A stretch of DNA of 64,000 nt from assembly GCF_014698235.1 (NCBI RefSeq), contig NZ_JACJSP010000001.1, positions 408,126 to 472,125 on the forward strand, in the 5' to 3' direction. Both the position numbers and the translations under genes were made by a program. This stretch comes from Limnothrix sp. FACHB-406 (GTDB lineage Bacteria; Cyanobacteriota; Cyanobacteriia; CACIAM-69d). Each line of letters begins with the position of its first letter. Within the stretch, counting starts at the first letter, position 1. Below the pieces are notes generated by a model. The model made no database searches. It saw nothing but the letters and a program-made list of their open reading frames with translations, and was not told the origin of the DNA. Below are positions 47,643 to 57,402 of this stretch, piece after piece.

Positions 47643-49790
47643 ATGGGGATCGATTTGACGGTCGAGACTGCCACGGCGGAATCGACGATCGCCCAGGCCG
47701 AAAGTCCAATGGTGGACGGGTCGGTTACTGCAAAGGCAGCGGAAGCAACAGCCCGCAGTGACCGGGGCGGACGACGCAAGCGTGGAATGCGGGCCGATGC
47801 ACGCACGGCAATTCAGGGTTTAACGGAATTGGCACAAAAAACAAATAGCGTGACCGGGGAACGTCCCTGGACAATCGAGAACAGCGAAGCCACCTATCGC
47901 ATTCGGGCATGGGGTGAGCCGTATTTTTCGATTAATGCAGCGGGTCACGTGACGGTTTCGCCAAAAGCGGAGCGCGGCGGGGCGATCGACCTGCATGAAC
48001 TCGTTGAAGCGCTCAAGCAGCGAAATTTGGGTCTGCCTCTGTTGATTCGGTTCACGGATATTTTGGCCGATCGCATTGAACGGCTCACGGCGGTTTTTGC
48101 GAAGGCGATCGCCAAGTACAAATATGCCGGGGGCTATAAGGGTGTGTTCCCCGTCAAGTGCAACCAGCAGCGCCACTTGATTGAAGACCTGGTGGAATTT
48201 GGCCAGCCCTATCAATTTGGCCTGGAGGCCGGGTCAAAGCCAGAATTGATGATCGCCCTGGCGATGTTGACCACCCCGGGAGCCATGCTGATTTGCAATG
48301 GCTACAAGGATCGGGAATATATCGAAACGGCGATCTTGGCCCAGCGCTTGGGCAAAACGCCCGTGATTGTGCTGGAGCAGGTGGAAGAGGTGAAACTTGC
48401 CATCTCCGCCAGTCAACGGTTAGGCATCAAGCCAATTTTGGGTGTCCGGGCCAAGCTGAATGCCAAGGGCGTGGGCCGCTGGGGAGATTCGGCGGGCGAT
48501 CGGGCAAAATTTGGCCTGACGATTCCGGAAATTCTGGGCGCGGTGGATCAACTGCGCCAAGCGGATATGCTCGACTGTTTGCAGTTGCTGCATTTCCACA
48601 TCGGTTCTCAGATCTCCTCAATCAGCGTGATTAAGGATGCGATCCGTGAAGCCAGCCAGATTTATGTGGAACTGCATGAACTGGGTGCGGGGATGCAATA
48701 CCTGGATGTGGGAGGCGGCTTGGGGATCGACTATGACGGTTCCAAGACGAATTTCCACGCTTCCACCAACTACACGCTGCAAAATTACGCCGATGATATT
48801 GTGGCGGCGGTGAATGATACCTGTTCGTCGCGAGGGGTGAAGGTTCCCACCCTGATTAGCGAGAGCGGGCGGGCGGTGGCTTCGCACCAGTCGGTGTTGG
48901 TGTTTGATGTGCTGAGTGTGAGCCAAATGGCTTTCACGGAGCCGCAACCCTCGGAACCGGAAGACCACGCAGCCCTCAAGAGCCTTTACGAAACCTATTC
49001 GTTGATCGATCGGGACAACTATCAAGAGATGTTCCACGATGCAACGCAAACTCGGGATGAGGCCTTGAGTCTGTTTAGTTTTGGTTATTTGAGCCTGACC
49101 GATCGCGCCAAAATTGAGCGGTTGTATTGGGCTTGTTGCACCAAGATTCGGGAAATTGTCCGCAAGGAAGATTACGTGCCCGATGATTTGGAATACCTAG
49201 AACAGATGATGTCGTCGATCTACTACATCAATATGTCGGTGTTCCAGTCGGCCCCGGATACTTGGGCGATCGGGCAGCTTTTTCCGATCGCGCCGATCCA
49301 CCGCCTCGATGAGGAACCCACCGAGCGGGGAATTTTGGCCGATCTCACCTGCGACAGCGACGGCAAAATCGACCAATTCATCGATTTGCGCGACGTGAAA
49401 AACGTGTTGGAACTGCACGCCCTGAAGCCGGTTGATCCCAGCCAACAGGAGGCCTATGGCGATCGGGAATATGAACCCTACTACCTCGGCATGTTCCTGA
49501 ATGGCGCTTATCAGGAAATTATGGGCAGCCTGCACAATCTGTTTGGCGACACCAACACGGTTCATATCCACCTCACCCCCAAGGGCTACCGGATTGAGCA
49601 TGTGGTGAAGGGCGACACTATGAAGGAAGCCCTCAGCTACGTGCAATACGAGTCGGATGATTTGGTGGAAAGTATTCGTCGGCAAGCGGAGCAGGCCATG
49701 CAGGAAAAACACATTTCCTTGCGGGAGTCGCAACTGCTGCTACAAAACTATGAGCGCAGCCTTCAGGGTTATACCTACCTCGCGCCTTAG
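47643..49790 (+). CDS. speA: Biosynthetic arginine decarboxylase
   Basis: PLP enzyme that makes agmatine from arginine for polyamine synthesis. 715 residues. A basic N-terminal extension (about 1-70, with RGGRRKRGMRADART) precedes the alanine-racemase-like barrel. The PLP lysine is K172 in GVFPVKCNQQ, and YLDVGGGLGIDYDG is the conserved barrel motif. The C-terminal sheet domain is complete. The ATG follows GGAGG with about 10-bp spacing. A strong hairpin lies 123 bp after the stop codon. Confidence 0.97.
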   Translation: MGIDLTVETATAESTIAQAESPMVDGSVTAKAAEATARSDRGGRRKRGMRADARTAIQGLTELAQKTNSVTGERPWTIENSEATYRIRAWGEPYFSINAAGHVTVSPKAERGGAIDLHELVEALKQRNLGLPLLIRFTDILADRIERLTAVFAKAIAKYKYAGGYKGVFPVKCNQQRHLIEDLVEFGQPYQFGLEAGSKPELMIALAMLTTPGAMLICNGYKDREYIETAILAQRLGKTPVIVLEQVEEVKLAISASQRLGIKPILGVRAKLNAKGVGRWGDSAGDRAKFGLTIPEILGAVDQLRQADMLDCLQLLHFHIGSQISSISVIKDAIREASQIYVELHELGAGMQYLDVGGGLGIDYDGSKTNFHASTNYTLQNYADDIVAAVNDTCSSRGVKVPTLISESGRAVASHQSVLVFDVLSVSQMAFTEPQPSEPEDHAALKSLYETYSLIDRDNYQEMFHDATQTRDEALSLFSFGYLSLTDRAKIERLYWACCTKIREIVRKEDYVPDDLEYLEQMMSSIYYINMSVFQSAPDTWAIGQLFPIAPIHRLDEEPTERGILADLTCDSDGKIDQFIDLRDVKNVLELHALKPVDPSQQEAYGDREYEPYYLGMFLNGAYQEIMGSLHNLFGDTNTVHIHLTPKGYRIEHVVKGDTMKEALSYVQYESDDLVESIRRQAEQAMQEKHISLRESQLLLQNYERSLQGYTYLAP

Positions 49791-49912
49791 GCTGATCAGC
49801 GTTCGCAGGGGTGGCCTTGCCGGGAGCTGAACTCGATCGGGTGTTGGCTTTCCGGCTCATGCCCTGTGCGTGCCCCTGGTTCGCGTGAGTCAGGACGGTG
49901 CTGATCAAATCA

Positions 49913-49953
49913 AACAGTGGCCAAGCGGCTTGTCCTGCTGCTTGGCCACTGTT
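49913..49953. terminator. 14-bp perfect hairpin downstream of speA
   Basis: AACAGTGGCCAAGC (49913-49926) and GCTTGGCCACTGTT (49940-49953) with a 13-nt loop. No T-run follows on either strand, so it may be an RNA-stability hairpin or an insertion scar and not a classic terminator. It lies between speA and the convergent small gene at 49993. Confidence 0.55.
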
Positions 49954-49992
49954 CTGTTCGGAAATTGCAGCCGGAAACCTTGGCCGAAGTTG

Positions 49993-50238
49993 CTAGGCCG
50001 CTTCGCAGACGATCGGGCCCATTTGCGATCGAGCAATCACCATTTCGCCATGGCCAGGAATCCACACCGTCCAGGCTTCATCCTCATGCTCACAAAGCAA
50101 CAGCGCCCGATCGTGGCAAGCATCATTGGGCAACCAGAGCAGATCAACCCAGCAGCGCTCCTGAGGGCGGGCAAGGTTGGCCGCGGCCGTCCAGGTTGTG
50201 GGGCTGTAGGAACGGGTGACGCGATCGCTCAGTTGCAT
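49993..50238 (-). CDS. Small unknown cyanobacterial protein
   Basis: 81 residues, not recognised. It is Trp-rich with an acidic middle (LLCEHEDEAWTVWIPGHGE) and ends QMGPIVCEAA; no membrane segment. The ATG at 50238 follows AGGAG (minus strand, about 9-bp spacing); the frame is open to 50262. The composition and two-strand pattern suggest a compact beta-rich domain. Alone between speA (convergent) and the CHAT gene. Confidence 0.65.
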   Translation of the reverse strand: MQLSDRVTRSYSPTTWTAAANLARPQERCWVDLLWLPNDACHDRALLLCEHEDEAWTVWIPGHGEMVIARSQMGPIVCEAA

Positions 50239-50385
50239 GGCCTCAACTCCTTTGGACATCAACGCCCAGCTTAAAAGACCAGTCTTTTTCTGTATCTAAA
50301 GCTACGGAATGATCATCAAGCCTGTCAATCTTCCGTTGAAGAACGTTACAGATTCACGCACGATCGCCTGCTTTCCTGTCGATTC

Positions 50386-53300
50386 CTAACGGGCTGCCCC
50401 CACCAGGGAAAAGGCCGCCCAATTCACCGGATCCGGGTGACGCTGTTGGGTATCCAGCATGGCCGCCCGCAGGGCCGCTGCCCGATCGCCCGACTTCAAA
50501 AATTCCCGGTAGAACGTCAACATCAATTCCGACGTGGGCTGATCTGGCACTGCCCAAAGGGAAACAACCGTGCTGGGCGCGCCCGCCACAATGAACGCCC
50601 GCGACAGCCCGATCGCCCCATCGCTGGTGAGTCGGCCCCGCCCCGTATCGCAGGCACTCAGCACCACCAACTGCGCCTTCAGTTTCAGGTTCAAGATTTC
50701 CTCAGTGGTCAGAAATCCGTCTTGGTCATCCCCTTCCGGATTGGGGCTGGGAGCCAAAGCCAAAGCCCCCGGAACCGCTGGAATGACCCCCTCACCAAAG
50801 TAGTCATCCAGCAGGCCATGGGTGGCAAGGTGAATAATTTGGGATTCTTCCATTCGGGCGGTGACGGCGGTTTCGGTGGCCGCTGCGCCTTCCAGGGGTT
50901 GAGTGTTCAGCAATTGGGCGATCGCCCGGGCCTCCAAGCTGGCTCCCGGTAAGGGGGCCAAGGAGCGCTCCTGGTCGCCCAAGTTGCGATCGGGAATTTG
51001 GGGCATGGTTGGGTTACCCACCACCAAAGCCGGGCCGCGCAGGGGTTGGGGCTGTCCCGCCGAGAGCGGGGGCAGTTGGCCGCTGGCCAGGGCCAACACA
51101 CGAATGGAGGGAGAGACCGACAGGGTGTGATTTTGGATCAGGTATTGGCCATCGGCATCGCGCAGGGCCGCAAAGGGCACCAAAAACAGCGTGCCTTGGG
51201 GGATAAACACCACCCGATCGCTCGGCTGCTTGGGCAATAGATCGGCGATCGGCTCAATCAACAGGCTGTGTAATTGGCGCAGGCTGGGCAATTGTTGAAA
51301 GGTCACCTTGCTGCGGCTGCGGCCCACCAGATCATTCAAGGGAACCGGATGAGGCTGGTTTTCGGCCTGGGGTAACTGGCCGCGCCGAAAGTGAATTTGT
51401 CCCTCGGGCGACACCACCCAAATATTCACCTGGTTCGGCGGCGGCGGGTTGAGGGCGCTGGTTTGGGGCTTGGCGGTGGTTAATTGGCAAGACTTGCTGT
51501 AGATGCTGCAATAGGTCGTGCTGTCCTCTTGCTGAACCGCGTAGATCACCAGGGTGGCCCGCTGCGATCGGGCTGTGGCCTGGATGCTTTCCACCGACAC
51601 AGCGGCATCAGGGTTCGACAAACGACCTTGGGCGGCCAATTTCCCCATCATCAAGTCCAAAAACACGCGCGATCGCCCCTGCTCTGACACCACCAGGGCT
51701 TGTTCCGGGCGGTTTTGAGCCAAGTACACATCCTGAAGCCGTTGGTTGACTTGAGTTTGCAGCTCAATAAAGCCCACTTTGAAATAATCTTCCCCAATGA
51801 AGGTTTTCACCAGCTCATCCCAACCCTCGCTCGCTTGGGTGAGGACGCTGGCGGCTCGGTTCAAATCGCCGGATTGGTGTAGGGCCAAGCCCAGGTCACT
51901 GAGCACTTCCACTTGGCCCCGTCGATCGTTCACCGTTTGGGCAATTTTCAGCGCCGCTTCATAGGATTTGATAGCCGCGCCCCAGTTGCCTTGGGCCGCT
52001 TGGGCCAGGCCGATCGAGCGTTGGGCCGCATATTTCAATCGGGGGCTGGGGGCGATCGCCCAGGCCTGTTCCGCCGCTGCGATCGCCGCCGCAAAGTTGC
52101 CTTGGTTCAAGTCAAGGGCGCTGCTCAGTTGCCAAAACTCCGGCTCCCACAGGCGACTGCTGACCCCCTTCAGATCTTGGCGGGCTTCGCTCAGGTAGCG
52201 GCGAGCTTGGGCATAGTCTCCCGCACCGATCAGGCCCTGCACCATGGTGATCAAGGCCCCTAAACGCCGAACAGGCGTGGCCGTTTGCAGCGGATCGTTG
52301 AGCACCTCCAAACTGTCGATCATGCCGGTGGCATAGTCGCCAATGGCGATCGCCCCCTTGGCCCGATCGATCAAAGCTGCATGGTAAAAGGGCCCACCAG
52401 CGGAAGCCTGTAACCGTTGTTGATAAAACTCCAGGGCTTTCAGATAATCCGCCCGTTCGTAGTGAACATTGCCAATGATTCCCAAGGCCACCGATTCAGC
52501 ACTGGCCGATCGCTCCTGCCGCGCCAGATTCAGCGCCTGGAATCCCCAATCGATCGCCTGATCCAGTTGCCCCCGCTGAAAGTTGACCAAGGCCAACTGA
52601 GCCATGGCCGCCGCCGCACCCGCCCCATCCCGATCGCGCCGATAAATTCCCAGGGCCTGTTCCCAGGTGGCCTGCGCTTCCGGCAACTGACCTTGGCTAA
52701 ACAGGCTCACCCCCTGCTCCAACAGGCGATTACCCTCCGCCGAGTCCTGTTGCTCCTGAATCAGAATCGCCGGCCCCGCCTTGGGCAGCGGGCCGCTGTA
52801 GCCAATTACCCCCGCCATTTCGGCCCCATCGATGTTGGCTCCGTCCAGCTTGGCCCCGGTCAGATTCGCCTGATTCAAGTCAGCCCCAAACAGAATCGCC
52901 CCCGTGAGGTCGGCATTGGTCAAATTGGCCCGGTTTAGCTCCGCCCAGGACAAATCGGCCCCCATCAACTGGGCCCCCGTCAGGTTCGACCCGTTGAAAT
53001 TGACGCGGGACAAGTCCACGCCGCTAAGGTCAACCCCCGTCAAATCTGTGCCATCCAGATCGCAATCCTCCAGGGTGGCCGATCGCAAATTCACCCCCTG
53101 CAAATTGGCCCTCGATAGGGTGGCATCTTCCAAATTGGCCCCCGTCAAATTGGCTCCGGCGAAGTTAGCATTCCAAGCCAAAACCGACTCCAGATTGGCC
53201 CCCGATAAATTTGCGCCCCGCAGATCCGCCCCGCTCAAGTTGGCATAGCCCATCCGTTGGCCGCTGAGATCCGCCCCGGACAGATCGCAGCCCTCGCATT

Positions 53301-53433
53301 GGTTCGTGGCAAATAGTTGGCGCAAATGCTCGGGATCAAAGGCCCAAGCACGATCGCCCCCACCCCCCAAACAACTGCCCCACAACAGCAGCACCAGCAA
53401 CCGATTACCAGAGCGATCGAGCCAAGTTGCCAT
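50386..53433 (-). CDS. Exported pentapeptide-repeat / TPR / CHAT protein
   Basis: 1015 residues with an unusual order. A signal peptide (about 1-32) is followed by about 30 pentapeptide repeats of A(D/N)LSG type (about 45-205), a TPR array (about 230-580, with EAQATWEQALGIYRRDRD-like units) and a CHAT domain (about 680-1015). The caspase-clan dyad is complete: His872 in LATHGLL and Cys928 in LSACDTGRGR. It resembles the protein at 16.2-18.9 kb in its TPR and CHAT parts but adds the pentapeptide helix, which may act as a rigid spacer or binding surface. Substrate and partners are unknown. Confidence 0.92.
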   Translation of the reverse strand: MATWLDRSGNRLLVLLLWGSCLGGGGDRAWAFDPEHLRQLFATNQCEGCDLSGADLSGQRMGYANLSGADLRGANLSGANLESVLAWNANFAGANLTGANLEDATLSRANLQGVNLRSATLEDCDLDGTDLTGVDLSGVDLSRVNFNGSNLTGAQLMGADLSWAELNRANLTNADLTGAILFGADLNQANLTGAKLDGANIDGAEMAGVIGYSGPLPKAGPAILIQEQQDSAEGNRLLEQGVSLFSQGQLPEAQATWEQALGIYRRDRDGAGAAAAMAQLALVNFQRGQLDQAIDWGFQALNLARQERSASAESVALGIIGNVHYERADYLKALEFYQQRLQASAGGPFYHAALIDRAKGAIAIGDYATGMIDSLEVLNDPLQTATPVRRLGALITMVQGLIGAGDYAQARRYLSEARQDLKGVSSRLWEPEFWQLSSALDLNQGNFAAAIAAAEQAWAIAPSPRLKYAAQRSIGLAQAAQGNWGAAIKSYEAALKIAQTVNDRRGQVEVLSDLGLALHQSGDLNRAASVLTQASEGWDELVKTFIGEDYFKVGFIELQTQVNQRLQDVYLAQNRPEQALVVSEQGRSRVFLDLMMGKLAAQGRLSNPDAAVSVESIQATARSQRATLVIYAVQQEDSTTYCSIYSKSCQLTTAKPQTSALNPPPPNQVNIWVVSPEGQIHFRRGQLPQAENQPHPVPLNDLVGRSRSKVTFQQLPSLRQLHSLLIEPIADLLPKQPSDRVVFIPQGTLFLVPFAALRDADGQYLIQNHTLSVSPSIRVLALASGQLPPLSAGQPQPLRGPALVVGNPTMPQIPDRNLGDQERSLAPLPGASLEARAIAQLLNTQPLEGAAATETAVTARMEESQIIHLATHGLLDDYFGEGVIPAVPGALALAPSPNPEGDDQDGFLTTEEILNLKLKAQLVVLSACDTGRGRLTSDGAIGLSRAFIVAGAPSTVVSLWAVPDQPTSELMLTFYREFLKSGDRAAALRAAMLDTQQRHPDPVNWAAFSLVGAAR

Positions 53434-54149
53434 GGGAGTTGTCCTTGGGTGGGTAAGAGGAGAGCTGAGAAACCAGTGATGCGGCAGTGAATCGCAGGCG
53501 AGGCTGAAGCGACCCGGCAGAACGATTAGGTCACGCGCAACTCAGCACAGTCTTAATCCAAAAAACAACGGCAATTCAAGACAACACCCCTTGGCCCCAG
53601 TCGCACAAACTCAGTTGCCAGCGTTCGTAAAGCGCTGCACCCTAGTGACCCATTCACGGCCCATTAACGGTTGGTGTGATTGGGCATGATGTAGTTTTGT
53701 ATAAGGTTACACGGTTTTTGTGAAGTACCGAGAATTGGGCCCCAAAACCCATCTAGGATAGCAATAGGTGTTGAATGAAACATGAATCGATCATGATCGA
53801 TCATGAATTTCTTTCAGATTTTTCAATTCTTTTTTCGATCTTGATTATTTGATTCCTGTTCATTGTTTTTTTATTGATTACTTCAGCAATTTCTGAACAA
53901 TAATTTGGCATTCTCAATTGATGCTCACAATTGATGTTCATAATCAATTTGAATTGCCCACTGATTAGTGCTTAATTACTCGTTGTTTTTTGCTGTTATT
54001 TTTATTTGACTAGCCCTTTGTTGACCCTTCAATCAGCTTTTGAGTTAGAACTGGATTAGTGCTTGATTAGTGCTTGATCAGTCCTTAATGAGTTCTGGAT
54101 CAGTTCTAGAGAGGTTCTGATCAGAGATGGACAAACTAGGAGGTGTCCA
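53434..54149. promoter_or_regulatory. AT-rich 0.7-kb region upstream of gabD with palindromes and an 11-bp array
   Basis: No gene is seen. It holds overlapping 16-bp palindromes at 53786-53806 (ATCGATCATGATCGAT and TCATGATCGATCATGA), a very AT-rich stretch at about 53810-54030, and the tandem array at 54054-54119. The CHAT promoter and the gabD promoter should both be here. Confidence 0.6.
54054..54119. repeat. 11-bp tandem array, six units, directly upstream of gabD
   Basis: GATTAGTGCTT twice, GATCAGTCCTT, AATGAGTTCTG, GATCAGTTCTA and GAGAGGTTCTG in exact register. The array ends about 20 bp before the AGGAGG ribosome site of gabD. Confidence 0.85.
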
Positions 54150-55541
54150 GTGGCCATCGCAACCATCAATCCCACAACAGGGCAATGGGTTCAAAGTTTT
54201 GAACCCCTCACGGATCAGGCATTAGCCACCAAACTGGAGTTAGCCGATCGCGCCTTTCAGGCTTACCAAACTGTGCCGATCGCCCAACGAGCAGCCTGGT
54301 TAAACCAAGTGGCCGATCGCCTGGAAACGGACTGCGAAGCCCTCGCCCAGTTAGCTGTTTTGGAAATGGGAAAACCCCTAACCGCAGCGATCGGGGAGGT
54401 GCAAAAATGCGCCGCCGTTTGTCGTTTTTATGCCGATCAAGCAGCCGAATTTTTAGCGGATGAAATGGTTGAAACCGATGCTCACCGCAGCTTTATTCGG
54501 TATCAACCCTTGGGCCTCATTTTGGCCGTCATGCCTTGGAACTTTCCCTATTGGCAAGTGTTTCGCTTTGCCGCTCCGGCCCTGATGGCCGGTAACGGGG
54601 CCCTGCTGAAACATGCGTCCAACGTGCCGCAGGTGGCCCAAAAGCTAGAGGACTTATTTTTGGCGGGGGGCTTTCCGGCGGGTATCTTCCAAACCTTGCT
54701 GATCGGGAGCGATCGGGTGGCGGCCTTGGTGGCGGATCCGCGCGTGGCGGCGGCTACCCTCACCGGCAGCGAAGGGGCAGGCAGCGCCCTGGCGAGCCAT
54801 TGCGGAACCCACCTCAAAAAAACCCTGCTGGAGTTGGGCGGCAGCGACCCGCTCATCGTTTGCCCCAGTGCCGATTTTGAGCAAGCGGTGGCCACGGCCG
54901 TCGCGTCGCGAATGCTGAACAATGGCCAAACCTGCATCGCCGCCAAACGATTCATCACCGTGGGATCGATCGGGCCGGCCTTTGAAGCAGCCATTGCCCA
55001 AGCCTTTGCTCGGTTGGTGGTTGGCGATCCGGGCGATCGCGCAACCCAGTTGGGGCCCCTGGCCACGGCCTCAATTCTGGAGGAGTTGGCAGACCAAGTG
55101 AGCCGGGCGATCGCTGCCGGGGCCCGGGTGGTGGTTGGGGGCGATCGGGCGGCTCTGCTCGATCGTCTGCCGCCCTCCCTGCAAGGCGGCCACTTCTATC
55201 CCCCAACTCTGCTGGCGGACTTGCCCCCCAACGCCCCGATCGCCCAAGAGGAATTCTTTGGCCCCGTTGCCCTCCTTTTCCACACCGAAACCCTCGACCA
55301 GGCGATCGCCCTAGCTAACAACACACCCTTCGGTTTGGGGGCCAGCATTTGGACTACGGATTCTTCAGAAATTGAGCAAGGAATTCAACAACTACAAGCG
55401 GGCGCTGTGTTTGTCAATAGCCTGGTGAAATCGGATCCGCGATTGCCCTTTGGCGGCATCAAACGTTCCGGCTATGGTCGTGAACTCGCTCGTCAGGGCA
55501 TGTTGGAATTTATGAACGCCAAAACCGTTTGGGTTCACTAG
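54150..55541 (+). CDS. gabD: Succinate-semialdehyde dehydrogenase
   Basis: Aldehyde dehydrogenase of 463 residues. The catalytic Cys is in NNGQTCIAAKR, the general base Glu in LELGGSDP, and the coenzyme loop is TGSEGAG. The family is the short cyanobacterial SSADH that oxidises succinic semialdehyde to succinate. The GTG at 54150 follows AGGAGG at ideal spacing. The next gene, 160 bp downstream, is the probable 2-oxoglutarate decarboxylase that would make its substrate, so the two complete the TCA cycle without 2-oxoglutarate dehydrogenase. Confidence 0.93.
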   Translation: MAIATINPTTGQWVQSFEPLTDQALATKLELADRAFQAYQTVPIAQRAAWLNQVADRLETDCEALAQLAVLEMGKPLTAAIGEVQKCAAVCRFYADQAAEFLADEMVETDAHRSFIRYQPLGLILAVMPWNFPYWQVFRFAAPALMAGNGALLKHASNVPQVAQKLEDLFLAGGFPAGIFQTLLIGSDRVAALVADPRVAAATLTGSEGAGSALASHCGTHLKKTLLELGGSDPLIVCPSADFEQAVATAVASRMLNNGQTCIAAKRFITVGSIGPAFEAAIAQAFARLVVGDPGDRATQLGPLATASILEELADQVSRAIAAGARVVVGGDRAALLDRLPPSLQGGHFYPPTLLADLPPNAPIAQEEFFGPVALLFHTETLDQAIALANNTPFGLGASIWTTDSSEIEQGIQQLQAGAVFVNSLVKSDPRLPFGGIKRSGYGRELARQGMLEFMNAKTVWVH

Positions 55542-55564
55542 GCATTTGAAAAAATTGAAGAAGA

Positions 55565-55584
55565 CAAGGGGCTTCAGCCCCTTG
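55565..55584. repeat. Intergenic palindrome, copy 6 (one variant base)
   Basis: CAAGGGGCTTCAGCCCCTTG, 24 bp after gabD and before the decarboxylase gene on the same strand. If it is a terminator, it would split the expected operon. Confidence 0.85.
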
Positions 55585-55700
55585 CTCCCGTGACGATCTG
55601 CCCCTTGCTATGACCCACAGCTACCGTCGTCCTTCAGGAATTGACTCTCAGGAATTGACTCGTTTAAACAACCACCATTGACGATCCCGGAACCTAATCT

Positions 55701-57338
55701 ATGAATACCGCAGAATTATTGGTCAAATGCCTTGAAAACGAAGGCGTGCAATATATTTTTGGACTGCCTGGAGAAGAAAACCTTCATTTGTTAGAAGCGA
55801 TCAGCCAATCTTCAATTCAATTCATCACCACTCGCCATGAACAGGGAGCCGCTTTCATGGCTGATGTTTATGGTCGATTAACCGGCAAAGCTGGGGTTTG
55901 TTTATCCACCTTGGGCCCCGGAGCCACCAACCTGATTACTGGTGTGGCCGATGCCAATTTGGATGGGTCACCGGTCGTGGCGATCGCGGGACAAGTGGGC
56001 ACCGATCGAATGCATATTGAATCCCATCAATATTTGGATTTGGTGTCAATTTTTGCCCCAATTACCAAATGGAGCAGCCAAGTCGTTCGCCCCAGCAACA
56101 CCCCGGAAATTATTCGCAAAGCCTTCAAACGGGCCCAAAGTGAAAAACCCGGCGCTGTTTATATTGACGTGCCCGAAAATATTGCTGCCATGGCCGTGGA
56201 AGGCAAACCCTTAGCCACGGATCAGAACGAAAAAACTTTTGCTTCTTTCAGTGCCCTCAATTCAGCAGCGAACCTGATTGCTAAAGCAAAAAATCCCCTG
56301 ATTCTGGCCGGCAATGGAGCCATTCGGGCCCGGGCCGATCAAGCGGTCACCGAGTTTGCCACCCAATTGCAAATTCCGGTGGTCAACACCTTCATGGGTA
56401 AGGGCATTATTCCCTACACTCATCCCTTAGCCCTGTGGACAACGGGACTCCAAAAACGGGACTTTATTACCTGTGCATTTGAAGCCGCTGATTTGATCAT
56501 TGCGATCGGCTATGACTTGGTGGAATATTCACCCAAGCGCTGGAATCCTTACGGCTCTATTCCAATTATCCATGTGGGTGCAATGCCCGCTGAAATTGAT
56601 AGTAGCTACATCCCCCAAGTGGAAGTGGTAGGCGATATTTCTGACTCGTTGTTGGAGCTGTTGCGACGTACCGATCGCTCCCACCAACCAGAACCCTTTG
56701 CGGTTCAATTGCGGGCTGAAATTCGTGAGGATTATGAACAATATGCAGGCGATCGAGCATTTCCGATTAAGCCTCAAAAAATTGTTTACGACATTCGGCA
56801 AGTGCTGGCCCCCGAAGATATTCTGATCTCCGATGTGGGGGCCCACAAGATGTGGATTGCACGGAATTACCACTGCGATCGCCCCAATACTTGCCTCATT
56901 TCCAACGGGTTTGCAGCCATGGGCATCGCAATTCCGGGAGCCGTGGCCGCCAAACTGGTGCATCCCGATCGCAAGGTTTTGGCCGTGACTGGTGATGGTG
57001 GCTTTTTGATGAATTGCCAGGAATTAGAAACCGCCCTGCGCATTGGCACTCCCTTTGTCACGTTGGTTTTCAATGACAGTGGCTACGGACTCATTGAGTG
57101 GAAACAACAGGATGCCTTTGGGCGATCGCGCTACATCAAATTTGGCAATCCTGATTTTGTGAAATTTGCCGAAAGTATGGGCTTAAAAGGCTATCGGGTG
57201 GAGTCTAATGAAGCCTTAATGCCGATTTTGAAACAGGCCTTGGCAGATTCTGTGCCTGCTGTGATTGATTGCCCTGTGGACTATCAGGAGAATTTCAAGT
57301 TTTCGCAAAAATCTGGCAATTTACATTGCTCGATCTAA
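55701..57338 (+). CDS. TPP enzyme, probable 2-oxoglutarate decarboxylase (acetolactate synthase-like)
   Basis: 545 residues in three TPP-enzyme domains. The catalytic Glu47 is in TRHEQGAAFMAD. The TPP/Mg site is GDGGFLMNCQELETA followed by FNDSGYG. By sequence it is an IlvB-like protein, and automatic annotation usually says acetolactate synthase. In Synechococcus PCC 7002 the homologous gene lies beside an SSADH gene and encodes 2-oxoglutarate decarboxylase, giving succinic semialdehyde; the same pairing here supports that role. No IlvN regulatory subunit is adjacent. Activity is inferred from context. Confidence 0.85.
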   Translation: MNTAELLVKCLENEGVQYIFGLPGEENLHLLEAISQSSIQFITTRHEQGAAFMADVYGRLTGKAGVCLSTLGPGATNLITGVADANLDGSPVVAIAGQVGTDRMHIESHQYLDLVSIFAPITKWSSQVVRPSNTPEIIRKAFKRAQSEKPGAVYIDVPENIAAMAVEGKPLATDQNEKTFASFSALNSAANLIAKAKNPLILAGNGAIRARADQAVTEFATQLQIPVVNTFMGKGIIPYTHPLALWTTGLQKRDFITCAFEAADLIIAIGYDLVEYSPKRWNPYGSIPIIHVGAMPAEIDSSYIPQVEVVGDISDSLLELLRRTDRSHQPEPFAVQLRAEIREDYEQYAGDRAFPIKPQKIVYDIRQVLAPEDILISDVGAHKMWIARNYHCDRPNTCLISNGFAAMGIAIPGAVAAKLVHPDRKVLAVTGDGGFLMNCQELETALRIGTPFVTLVFNDSGYGLIEWKQQDAFGRSRYIKFGNPDFVKFAESMGLKGYRVESNEALMPILKQALADSVPAVIDCPVDYQENFKFSQKSGNLHCSI

Positions 57339-57402
57339 CCTGCAATTTCGTCTTCACCCTGTGACCTAATCTTTAACTCAAGGCAATCACCATGATCGGA
57401 AT

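Noticed and set aside
53690..53720. NtcA site near TGTAGTTTTGTATAAGG
   Set aside because: The spacing does not give GTA-N8-TAC; the best match, GTA-N6-TAC, is off.
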